DNA of 64,000 nucleotides from Isotricha intestinalis (Eukaryota > Ciliophora > Litostomatea > Vestibuliferida > Isotrichidae): NCBI GenBank assembly GCA_023807065.1, contig JAJJLU010003507.1:1-64000 (forward strand), written 5' to 3'. The first letter of the stretch is position 1; each line of letters opens with the position of its first letter. The translations under genes and the position numbers were made by a program. Positions 9,719 to 20,000 of this stretch are shown here, in pieces. The notes under the pieces were generated by a model. That model worked only from the letters and a program-made list of their open reading frames with translations, was not told the DNA's origin and did not search any database.

Positions 9719-11635
9719 TTATAATACACTGTATTTTTCAAACATATTTTCATTATTAGAATATCCTTCAACAGGGAAATTAGAAGGAGAATTAATATAT
9801 ATATTACTAAGATAAAAATCAGTATCAATAGTTAATTTAAAAGCATCATCAATTAATCTAGGTAAAAGCATATCAATTAAAGGAGAAGAAATTTCAAATC
9901 CAGGATTAGTATTAATTTCTATTAAGAAAGGATTATAATTATCATCAATCATAAAATCATAACCATAAATTTCAAAGCAATTTTTTCTCTTCATTCTATT
10001 TATTTTATCTTTTGCTGCTCCAGCTGTAATTCTAACAATTCTAACAATTTTAGGATAAATATTATTTCTAAAATTAATTTTGATTTTTTTTGAATCTAAA
10101 TCTTTTTGTAAGTCCTTAAAAGGAATTTCATTTCCAATTTCAATTTTTGAAAAATCAGAATTATATTTTTGAATACTATAATTAGTTAAATGAATAAATA
10201 AATCTTTAGAATTTAAATCATAATTTCCACAAGTTGCTTTTAAATGACCTTCTTTAAATATATAAACATCATCTGGTTTATTTCCTATGAATAAAACCCA
10301 TAATCTAATATCAAATTTTCTTCCTTGATATAATAATGGTTTTTCAATATATTTTTGTATTATTATACATTTACATTTTCTTTTTTTTTTATTTGATATT
10401 TCCATTTTTAAATTGTTATTAATATTAATTATTTCTTTTTCTATTTTATCTAAATCATTTTCAACTTTAATTCCCATTCCACGATTTAAATTTATTGCTT
10501 TTATTAACCATAAATTATATCCTTCATAATGTGTTTTTGGGAAAAAAATTCTTTGTTCACTTCCTAATTTTTTTGATTGATAAGTATAAAATATTTCATT
10601 ATATTTATGATAAAATAAATCATTATTTATTCCATAAACATAATTATCAATATTATCATAAAGATATTTAAATTGATTTAATTGAGTTTCTAAAGTTTTA
10701 TGTTTTAATTCGAATATAATAGTAAAAGGGAAAAAATTAAATAAATTATAATGTTTATTTTCACAATAATTTAATAAAGTTAAATATAAATTTCTTTTAT
10801 TTGTTATTTCATCATGATATTCTAAATGATTAACATATTGTTTTTTATTTTCTAACATTTTAAAATCAATATCTTTACTTAAAGGAGTCCATAATAAATC
10901 ACAATATTTTGATAATGGATATTCTGATTTTTGCCAAATTTCTTTTCTATATTTAAAACATTTTTCTATTAATTTATCATTATTTCCTTTATATATACAA
11001 TATGTTAATTTTGAATTTTTTTCGTTTTGTAAATTTTTTATTGGAGGAAGAATTATTATTTTTGATTTTAGATTTTTGACTTTTTTTTTCAAAGATAAAT
11101 TATTTATTCTTTCTGATTTTAATATTTTTATATTATTATTTAATTCTTGAGTTTTGTTAATTTCATATGAATTATTATTATTCATGTTTATTTCCAGTTT
11201 TGATAATTTTTTTAATGCTCTTGATTTTATATTTTCCTTTTTTTTCTTTGTCTTTATTATTATTATTTTTAATTTTTTTGACACTTTTTCTTTTTTATTT
11301 ATTTCATTTTTTTCTTTTGAAGATATCATTTCTTTTTCAAATAATTTAATTTTCATTTTTTTCTCTTTTTCTTCTTTTATATTTTTTTCTGGACTTTTTT
11401 TTTCATCAATGTTATTTGAGGAAGATATTTGGTAATTTACTCTTCTTTCTTTATTTTCTTTATTTTCTTTATTTTCTTTTTTCTCCTTTCTTCTTTTTTC
11501 TTGTTCTGAATTGATTAATGATATTTTTTTTTCTTCTTCTTCTATATTTAATGATTTATTTATTAAGTTTTCTTGATTTATATAGGTTTCTGACGATTTT
11601 TCTATAAGTTCGCTTTTCATTTTTTTAAATTTCAA
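9719..11635 (-). CDS. tubulin-tyrosine-ligase-like (TTLL) enzyme
   Basis: 638 residues. TTLL enzymes are ATP-grasp ligases that add Glu, Gly or Tyr to tubulin or other proteins, usually in cilia and cortical microtubules. Residues 1-210 are Lys/Glu/Asn-rich low complexity, including a KEN tandem repeat near 11440-11480. The TTL domain follows, with WLIKAINLNRGMGIKV (about 375-390), QKYIEKPLLYQGRKFDIRLW (about 430-445), FIHLTNYSIQK and the ATP/Mg-binding EINTNPGFE (about 575). The motifs needed for catalysis appear intact. I cannot tell glutamylase from glycylase by sequence alone. An alternative start lies six residues in (MKSELIEKS). Confidence 0.9.
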   Translation of the reverse strand: MKFKKMKSELIEKSSETYINQENLINKSLNIEEEEKKISLINSEQEKRRKEKKENKENKENKERRVNYQISSSNNIDEKKSPEKNIKEEKEKKMKIKLFEKEMISSKEKNEINKKEKVSKKLKIIIIKTKKKKENIKSRALKKLSKLEINMNNNNSYEINKTQELNNNIKILKSERINNLSLKKKVKNLKSKIIILPPIKNLQNEKNSKLTYCIYKGNNDKLIEKCFKYRKEIWQKSEYPLSKYCDLLWTPLSKDIDFKMLENKKQYVNHLEYHDEITNKRNLYLTLLNYCENKHYNLFNFFPFTIIFELKHKTLETQLNQFKYLYDNIDNYVYGINNDLFYHKYNEIFYTYQSKKLGSEQRIFFPKTHYEGYNLWLIKAINLNRGMGIKVENDLDKIEKEIININNNLKMEISNKKKRKCKCIIIQKYIEKPLLYQGRKFDIRLWVLFIGNKPDDVYIFKEGHLKATCGNYDLNSKDLFIHLTNYSIQKYNSDFSKIEIGNEIPFKDLQKDLDSKKIKINFRNNIYPKIVRIVRITAGAAKDKINRMKRKNCFEIYGYDFMIDDNYNPFLIEINTNPGFEISSPLIDMLLPRLIDDAFKLTIDTDFYLSNIYINSPSNFPVEGYSNNENMFEKYSVL

Positions 11636-12180
11636 TAAAAATTAGTCAAATAATTCATTAATCAATAAAAAATATTATATATATATAATAAAAAATTATA
11701 AGTTTCAATCTAATAAGTAAACAAACTAATAATAATATAAACCAAAATTTACTTGAATTACATAAAAATTTTTACTAAATATTTTTCTAATTATAGTATA
11801 ATTATTATAAATTTAATATTTTTTTAATTAATAATAAAATGAAAACCTTTTAAATAATTAATTTATTTTATTTTTTGAATTTAAAGGAGATAAATTTATA
11901 AGAGTTATTAGATTTTTTTAAATATGTTTTTATTGATGCAAAATCATTTATATATAATAATAATTGGGATATTTAATTAAAATTATAAATATATGCTTTT
12001 AGAAAATTTTGAAAAAAAAATTTATTGTATTTAAAAAATCAAGGAGAAAAAAATAATCTAAATATTTGTAAAATAAAAAACCCAAAAAAGAATAGTTAAA
12101 TGAACAAATATAAAAATTGACAAACAAATAATCAATAAAACAAAATAAAATATTAATTAAAAACTTTAAATTATATATAC
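11636..12180. other. intergenic spacer upstream of the TTLL gene
   Basis: AT-rich sequence between the TTLL start and the tRNA. It should hold the TTLL promoter. No motif, repeat or open frame stands out. Confidence 0.4.
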
Positions 12181-12251
12181 GTCTTGCTGGCGCAATGGAA
12201 GCGCATCAGACTTCTAATCTGGGGGTTCTGGGTTCGAGTCCCAGGCAGGAT
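12181..12251 (+). tRNA. tRNA-Arg (anticodon UCU)
   Basis: A 71-nt cloverleaf. The acceptor stem GTCTTGC pairs with GCAGGAT (two wobble pairs). D stem GCGC/GCGC. Anticodon stem TCAGA/TCTGG with loop CTTCTAA, hence anticodon TCT reading AGA, the dominant Arg codon here. T arm CTGGG-TTCGAGT-CCCAG. CCA is not encoded. Internal promoters are visible: A box TGGCGCAATGG (12188-12198) and B box GGTTCGAGTCC (12231-12241). It is by far the most GC-rich island of this part of the window. Confidence 0.97.
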
Positions 12252-12261
12252 GTTCAAAAAA

Positions 12262-12268
12262 TTTTTTT
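12262..12268 (+). terminator. RNA polymerase III terminator of tRNA-Arg
   Basis: Run of seven T residues 11 bases after the tRNA 3' end, the usual Pol III stop signal. Confidence 0.75.
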
Positions 12269-12651
12269 AATTTGACTCAAGATAACTCAAATTATATTCC
12301 TTTTTTATAACATTTTTATTATTGAATTAAGTAATTTAAAATTTAAGGTTTAATAAATATTATTTTATTATTATTAAAAGCATCTTTTTTCCAATAAAAG
12401 ATTTTCAAAAAATAATATAATTGTTATTTTTTTACAGTTTAGTATTATTTTATTTATTTTCTTTATTTAAAAAAACATTATTCGAATAAATCTTCTTTTA
12501 TTTTACTGAATTTCTATTTTGTTGTTTAAAAAAGATATCAGACACTTTGGATGTCCTTTTTTTTCTTTTTTAATTTTTTTTAGACTTTTTTTTTGATTTT
12601 TCTTTATATATATTAATATATAAATTATATTATTTATCAAAATAATTTTAT
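12269..12651. other. intergenic spacer, nothing recognised
   Basis: AT-rich spacer between the tRNA terminator and the 3' end of the B-box/WD40 gene. No further RNA gene or credible frame. Confidence 0.4.
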
Positions 12652-15600
12652 TTAATCTGCTTTTTTTTCTGGGTGAAAATCCCATATTTTTATTGATGAA
12701 TCTTCAGAACCTGTAACAATTTTTTTATTTGATAATTCAAGAAAACAAAATATTGGTTTTGAATGAGGATTATTTTTAATATCAAAATCTTCTAAAATTA
12801 TATTATTATCTTTATTTTCAACTCTCCATATTTTTATTATTATCTTTTTCTTATTATCTATTGTTTCTATTCCACCTCCAAATAAATATTCATTTCTAAT
12901 AAATATTAAACAATTAAATAAATAATTATATGAAGTTTTATAATCAAATTTTTTCTCAATTTGATTATTTAATAAATTTAATATTGATATTCCATTAATT
13001 TCACAAAAAATTAAATAATCATCTTTATATATAATTACTCCATTATTTCCTCCAATATAATTTATACTTTCAATTTTATTTTTTAATTCATAATTTTGAT
13101 TATCATATATTTCAATTAAATTTGATTTTTCTGAAAAAGCATATAAATTATTGTATTTTTCACTTTCAATAATATTATCTATTCCAAAACTTTTACTAAT
13201 AATTTTTTTAAATATCATTAAACAATTTTCTCTTTGATTAAAATCAAAAATTAATATTAAACTATCACTTCCACAAGAAGCAATTTGATTATTTTTCAAT
13301 AAAATCATTTTATTTATTTTTTCACTATGAATAGAAATAGTTTGTTTAATTATACTATAATTATTATTATTAGATAATTGAATTAATTTAATATTCTTAT
13401 CTAAAGAACAAGATAAAATAAAATCATCATTTAATTTTAATAAATAAATAATACTTTGAGAATGAGGAGTTAAACTTAATTTATTCTGATAATAATTATT
13501 AGAATCAAAAAGTTTAATAGTTTTATCATCAGAACAAGAAATAAAATCTTGATTTTTAATTTCAATTAAACAATTAATATTTCCAATATGTTCATTAATC
13601 ATTTGATATCTTTGAATAGAAGAAGTTTTATCTTTTGAACTTATTGAAGATATATAACTTATATTTTCATTTACATTAATATTTTTTTTATCAAATTTTT
13701 CTAATCTTTCTCTAAAACTTAATGAGGAAATTGGTTTTTCATTTAGTTCTAATAAAAATTTATTATTACTTTTGTTTGATACATTTAAATTTTGGTTTTT
13801 TATTGGAGTTTCATAACTTATATTTGTTTCTTTTGATATTAAGTAATTTTGATTATTATTTATTTTTAATATCTGGTATTTATCATCTGATAATGAAGAT
13901 GTATTTGAATATCTACTATTTTCATATTCTTTCAAATTGTTTTTCTTTGTGAAATCTAGAATTGCAAAATTTTTTATTTTAGATTTTAATTCAATGTTAA
14001 AATATTCTATTAAATATTCAATTTGCTTTTTATGTGGTTTTATTTCTATATTTATTTCTATATTTTGAGAATATTTTATTTGAGTTTTTGGTTTATTTAA
14101 AATTTCAATGTTGATTGAATTTGTTGATAAATTAATTTGATTTTTTATATTTTTTATTTCAGAGTTGTTTATATTTGTTTCTGATTTTTTATGATTATTT
14201 ACAATTTCAATTTTATTTATATTAGAATCTATAAATAAAATATTTGGTTTTTTTATATTTATAATTTCAATATTATTTATTGAATTTTCTATAAATAACA
14301 ATTGGTGATTTTGCTTATCTAAAAGTTGAGGATTGTTTATACTAGTTTCTCTTATATTTTTCATATTTTCAGAATTAATTGATAATTCATTTTGCTTTTT
14401 TGTGTTTAAAATTTCAATATTATTATATGTTTCAATTGAAAAAATATGTGTTTTTTTATAATCTACAAACATGGAATTAATATTTTTTTTATTTGTTGAT
14501 TGTTCTTCTCCTATAATTTCATAATTTATGTTAGAATCAATAGTTAAATCTTTTATTTTTGAATTTAAGATTTCAATATTAAAATTAATTATTGATAAAA
14601 TTTTATATTTATTTATATTTATAATTTCAATACAATTTACTTTATTTTCAATATCTAATATATTAAATATTTTTTCCTTTACATTATTTTTCACATCATT
14701 TCCAAAAATTGATAATTGATTATTAATTTCAATAAAATAAAGTTGAGATTTTAATAATTTATTATCAATTAATGTATTATTTGTTGTTAATTGTTCTTCA
14801 TTGATATTTTCAATTATTTTTTTTTTGGTTCCTAAAATATTAAAATAATTAATATTTGAAATTAGATTTTCAAAATTAGATTTTTTTTCAGATGATAATA
14901 ATTCAAAATATTTATTAAATTCTTCCTTGAGATTTTTAAACATATAATTTCTTATTCCTTTAATTTCATAAAAACAATTTTCTTCTTTAAAAATAAAATT
15001 TTTTGAATTACCTTCAATTAAAATATTATTATTAACAATAAAATAATCTTTAAAACATTTATTAGATTTTAAAATAAAACTTTCATTATTAATTTTTTGA
15101 ACAGAATAATTGTCCATTTTTCTTTGAGAAAAAAAATTAATAGACCCAAAATTATTAATTTCAAATTTACCTTCTTTTTTTTCTGCAAAAACATTTTCTT
15201 TAATTTCTTGAATGCATTGTAAATTATTACTAAAACTTTTACTTCTTTTTTTTTTTAAATTAATTTTAAATTCATTTTTTTTATTATTATTTAAATTATA
15301 ATTAATGTATTCTTCAGTATTAACTCCAATTTCACAATTTAATACACTTTGTCTCATATTTTCAATTTCATTATATAATGACATTGAAAAATCATTATTA
15401 ATTTCTATTTTTTTTTCTTCCATACAAATACCATTAATTGAAAAGTTATTTTGATTTGAAATATTTAAATTTACAAAATTATTTTTGATTAAATTATCTG
15501 TTAAAGTAAAATCAATATTAAAATTAAAATTCAATGTATTTCTTATATTTTGAATTATTTCAAAATTTAAATTTTGTTGTCTTATTCCATTATTATATAT

Positions 15601-16626
15601 ACTTAATAATTTTTTTATTATTATAATTTTATTTTCAATTACTTCTTTATAATATTCATAATTTATTTTTATTTCATTAATAATATTATTTAACTCTTCA
15701 ATTTTTTTTTCTACTTTTTCCTTATTATAAATAATTAAACTTTCTTCTTTAATTAATTTATTTTTAATTTTACTTAATTCAATTTCACTTAAAAATTTTT
15801 TTCCTAATAAAATAATTTCATGTTCAGGAAAATTTTTATTATGTTCTCTATAACATTTACTACATAAATTTTTATTGCATTTTTCACAAAAATAAATAAA
15901 TTTTTCAACATGATTATAACACATTGAATCTAATTCATTTGAAGTAATTAAATTATGTTGCCAAGAATGATTTATCGTACATTCATTACAAAAAAATAAA
16001 TTACATAATCTACAATATGAAAAAGGCACTTTTTCAGTTTTTTGGAATTTTTGACATTTACAACATTTAACTTCATTTAAATTATTTTTTCTATTTTTTT
16101 CTATAAAATCTCTTAAATTTAATTTATTATAATGATTATTTTCACATTTTTCACTAATTAATATTTCTTTATTATTTATTTCCAAATTTAAAAAAGGAAT
16201 TAAAGGACATTGAGAACAACGAAATGCTTCATCAACTTTTCTTCTTATAGTAAAATTTGTTTTTAAATTTGATAAAGTTGTATTGTTTAAAGAAGAAAGA
16301 TTTTGAAAATCATCTTTTGAAGAATTATTTATATTTAAAGATATTGGTATTTCTTCTGTTGTTTTTCTTAAATTATTGAAACTATTATTTCTTTGTCTTG
16401 ATAATGGTTTATATTTTTTTTCATTTTTATTAAAATCAATTATAAATGTTGGAATGTTATCTTTTTCTGTGTTAATCGAACGATATGTATTCATACTGTT
16501 TATTGATGTTGAACAATTGTCTTTTTCTTCTTTTTTGCTTTCCTTTTTTATTCTGTTTTGTAGTGTATTTAAATTTATCTTTTTTGAATATATTCCTTTG
16601 AAATTATTTGAACTTTCTTTTTCCAT
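12652..16626 (-). CDS. B-box zinc finger and WD40 repeat protein
   Basis: 1324 residues. The N-terminus (1-130) is Asn/Ser-rich. Residues 137-272 hold a zinc array: CSQCP (137-141) with a later CENNH, then CCKCQ, CRLC...CNEC...H and a B-box (about 236-270, CYNH...CEKC...CSKC...H). A coiled-coil-like helix follows (about 280-345). The middle third (about 630-900) is made of degenerate short repeats around IEI(L/I)N-x-KK. The C-terminus (about 1005-1320) has WD40-like blades such as FISCSDDKTIKLFD, QIASCGSDSLILIFD and IVTGSEDSSIKIWD. B-box plus coiled coil plus propeller suggests a scaffold or TRIM-like protein; no RING is seen. No introns. Confidence 0.85.
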   Translation of the reverse strand: MEKESSNNFKGIYSKKINLNTLQNRIKKESKKEEKDNCSTSINSMNTYRSINTEKDNIPTFIIDFNKNEKKYKPLSRQRNNSFNNLRKTTEEIPISLNINNSSKDDFQNLSSLNNTTLSNLKTNFTIRRKVDEAFRCSQCPLIPFLNLEINNKEILISEKCENNHYNKLNLRDFIEKNRKNNLNEVKCCKCQKFQKTEKVPFSYCRLCNLFFCNECTINHSWQHNLITSNELDSMCYNHVEKFIYFCEKCNKNLCSKCYREHNKNFPEHEIILLGKKFLSEIELSKIKNKLIKEESLIIYNKEKVEKKIEELNNIINEIKINYEYYKEVIENKIIIIKKLLSIYNNGIRQQNLNFEIIQNIRNTLNFNFNIDFTLTDNLIKNNFVNLNISNQNNFSINGICMEEKKIEINNDFSMSLYNEIENMRQSVLNCEIGVNTEEYINYNLNNNKKNEFKINLKKKRSKSFSNNLQCIQEIKENVFAEKKEGKFEINNFGSINFFSQRKMDNYSVQKINNESFILKSNKCFKDYFIVNNNILIEGNSKNFIFKEENCFYEIKGIRNYMFKNLKEEFNKYFELLSSEKKSNFENLISNINYFNILGTKKKIIENINEEQLTTNNTLIDNKLLKSQLYFIEINNQLSIFGNDVKNNVKEKIFNILDIENKVNCIEIININKYKILSIINFNIEILNSKIKDLTIDSNINYEIIGEEQSTNKKNINSMFVDYKKTHIFSIETYNNIEILNTKKQNELSINSENMKNIRETSINNPQLLDKQNHQLLFIENSINNIEIINIKKPNILFIDSNINKIEIVNNHKKSETNINNSEIKNIKNQINLSTNSINIEILNKPKTQIKYSQNIEINIEIKPHKKQIEYLIEYFNIELKSKIKNFAILDFTKKNNLKEYENSRYSNTSSLSDDKYQILKINNNQNYLISKETNISYETPIKNQNLNVSNKSNNKFLLELNEKPISSLSFRERLEKFDKKNINVNENISYISSISSKDKTSSIQRYQMINEHIGNINCLIEIKNQDFISCSDDKTIKLFDSNNYYQNKLSLTPHSQSIIYLLKLNDDFILSCSLDKNIKLIQLSNNNNYSIIKQTISIHSEKINKMILLKNNQIASCGSDSLILIFDFNQRENCLMIFKKIISKSFGIDNIIESEKYNNLYAFSEKSNLIEIYDNQNYELKNKIESINYIGGNNGVIIYKDDYLIFCEINGISILNLLNNQIEKKFDYKTSYNYLFNCLIFIRNEYLFGGGIETIDNKKKIIIKIWRVENKDNNIILEDFDIKNNPHSKPIFCFLELSNKKIVTGSEDSSIKIWDFHPEKKAD

Positions 16627-17099
16627 TATAATTATATTTTTTTTTATTGATGCTTTTTTAATTTAGTTATTTTTAATTTGTATGTAAAAAAATACATAAA
16701 TTATTATTATGGAATTATTTTTTATTTTTGATTATTAGATAATAAAAATTAACTGAATTTATATATAAAATCTTTATTAAAAAATTTAAAGTTCATTGAA
16801 CCATAAAAAAACTAAAAGAAAAAGATTAATAATAATTATAATAAATTCAAAAAAAGATAATGATTGAAAATGTTTAATTAAACTTAAATATAAATATTGA
16901 GTAATATTAGATTTTGATAATCAAAAAAAAAATTAAAAAAATAAAAAATTTAATAATAATAAAAAATATCCATATCATATATAAAATTTACTTACATCAA
17001 TCAAATAATAAGAAATAATAATAAAATTTAGAAACATTTTTTAAGATAAAAAATAAAAACCAAAATGAAATAATCAAAAAAAAGGAGATATAAAAATCA
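16627..17099. other. intergenic spacer, nothing recognised
   Basis: AT-rich spacer between the start of the B-box/WD40 gene and the 3' end of the giant repeat gene; it should contain the B-box gene promoter. Nothing else seen. Confidence 0.4.
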
Positions 17100-20000
17100 T
17101 TAAAAAATAATATTATCCAAATTAATATCATGTTCATCTAAATTATCAGTTCTATCAATATAAACTTGACTTAAACTTCTATCATGTTCACTTTCATTTT
17201 TTTGTAAAGAAGGAATTTGAAAATCATTTTTATAACCATTAATTAATCCAGTATAAAATTCATCAGGAGTATTAATACCTTCAATTATTCCTTCAATAAC
17301 AACTTCATCATTTAAATTCTCACTTTTTTTTTTTGGAGCAATAACTTTATGTGATTTAATATTATTATCATTATCTTCATATAAACTTTCTTTAGGAGCA
17401 TCAATAATTTGAATAGGTTGAATTTCACCAGTTTCAATATAAGGTTCATCACCTAATACTAAACCATTAATAGTATAAGTATTTAAAGAATTAATTTTAT
17501 GTTTATTGACTATTTTTGAAGAATCATCATAATATAATGGTTCTTCTGGTTTTGGTGGTTCTTCATATTTTCCTGGATTACAACCTTGAATTTTATGCTT
17601 TCCTTTTTCTATTGATGTATCATCAAATAAAATTTCTTTTTGATCTATTAATTGGAAACCTTCTATTATTCCTTCTTCTTTATATGGATCATTACCTAAT
17701 ATTACACCTTCTATTTGGTAATTTGATAATGAAGATATTTTATGTTTATAATTTTTATTCTCCAAATCTTCATAATATAATTCATTTTGTTCTTCTTTTA
17801 TTCCTTTTACAGTTCCTGTTAAATTAAATTCTGATATTAACTCTTCTTGGTAATTTGGAGGATTTAGTTTTGATATTTTATGCTTTTTAATTGATACTAT
17901 ACTTTGATCATCATAATCTAAAATATCTGGTTCTACTATTATTGGTGGTTCATATATATCATAATTTGTTACTACTTTATGTTTCTTTTTTGAAAAACTT
18001 GGATCATCAAATTCTAAATTTTTTATTCCTTTTATTATTGAACTTTGACTAATTTCTTCTTCTTCTTCTTCTGGCTCTTCTGGTACTTGTGGTTGTATTA
18101 TAAATAATTCTGGAACATTATGTTTTTTTCCTTTTATTACACTTGAATCATCATAACTTATATTTTGAATATCTATAATTGGTTCTGGTGTTATTATATA
18201 ACTCATATATGAACCACCTTCTCCATTTATAGTTCCTGTTATATTAATTTCTATTTCATTTGGATCTATCTTTTCTTTGTTTAATTTAGTTATTCTATGC
18301 TTTCTTTCGCTTATTACACTATCATTATAAGATAATTTATCAAATTCAACTGGTTCTGGATTCTTTTCTTTATTTAATTTAAAAATTTTATGTCTTCTTT
18401 CACTAGTAACACTATCATTATAAGATAATTTATCAATTTCAACTGGTTCTGGATTTTTTTCTTTATTTAATTTAAAAATTTTATGTCTTCTTTCACTAAT
18501 AACACTATCATTATAAGATAATTTATCAATTTCAACTGGTTCAACTTTTCCACCATTAATAATTCCAGAATCAATAATATCAGGTTCTCCTATTAATCCA
18601 GAATTATATGATTGTGATTCTAATGGAATTTCTTCTGGTTTTACATATCCTCCTGTAACTTTATGTTTTTTTAAATTATTTGAATTATCACTAAATTTAT
18701 CAAGAAAATCATTTTGATTTATTGCTGGATTGGGATCATCTACTTTATCTCCACTTTGATGACTTCCTATATATGATACATTTATACTTTCTGGTGTTTT
18801 TGGTTCTTCTATTGTTTTAAAAGAAAGAGGATAAACTTTATGTTTCTTATTTATTGAAGCATTATCATCTTCATAACTAATATTTTGTACAATTATTTGT
18901 TCTTTTGGAGTAATTATTCCAGATATATAACTTTCTTCTAATTCTTTTTTATCAATTTCAGGTTCTATTTTATTTTTCTTTCCTGTTACAATAAAATGTC
19001 TTCTAGGTTCATCTGTATCTTCATATCCTATTTCATTTACTTCAACAGGAACCTTTGGTTCATTGTCTATATGTTCATAATTGATTGTATTTAAATGATG
19101 TCTTTTTTTATTGTCTATTGATTCATCGTTGTATGATAATCTTTCTTCATTTATCCCATCTATCACTCCTGAATCATGACTTGTATTAGAAATCATTGAT
19201 GGCTCTGCTAATTTATTTTTACTTCCTCCATAAATATAATGTTTCATATTTTTTTGAATTTCAGGATCTTCATAACTGATATTTTCAATATCAATTGGTT
19301 CAATTGGTTCTGGTTCTATTAAAGGTTCATTCTTTTTTGTATTTCCTGCATAAATATAATGTTTCATATTTTTTTGTATTTCAGGATCTTCATAACTTAG
19401 ATTTTCAATGTTAATTGGTTCAATTGGTTCTGGTTCTATTAAAGGTTCATTCTTTTTTGTATTTCCTGCGTAAATATAATGTTTCATATTTTTTTGTATT
19501 TCAGGATCCTCATAACTTAGATTTTCAATGTTAATTGGTTCAATTGGTTCAATCAGTTCCTTCGATGAATAATTGATTGTATATATATTATGTAATTTAA
19601 GATTATTTTCTGAAGGATCATTATAAGAAATTAAATCATTAATTTGTTGACCTTCTATAATTCCTGACATTTTATCAATGTCATCAACAGGAATAGGAGT
19701 AATACCTTGTCCATTAATAATCCATGCTTCATCATATGTTTCAGGTATTATTTCTTTTTTTGAACGTCCTGAAACTTTATGTTTATATTTATTTGCACTT
19801 TCATCTAAAAACCCTTCTGGTTGATAAACTTGTTCTTCACTATCTATTTCACTTATAATTTTACTTGGAGTTCTAATTCTTTTTTCATATTCTTGATTTG
19901 GATCCACATATTTATCATAATAATCTTCTATTTCAATTTCTTTTTGTTCTTCTTTTTTTGGAGGTATTATTTCTGAAGGAATTTTATTTTTTTTCTCATT

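Noticed and set aside
12503..12685. 60-codon minus frame overlapping the end of the B-box/WD40 gene
   Set aside because: Overlaps real coding sequence in another frame. Composition is that of spacer DNA.
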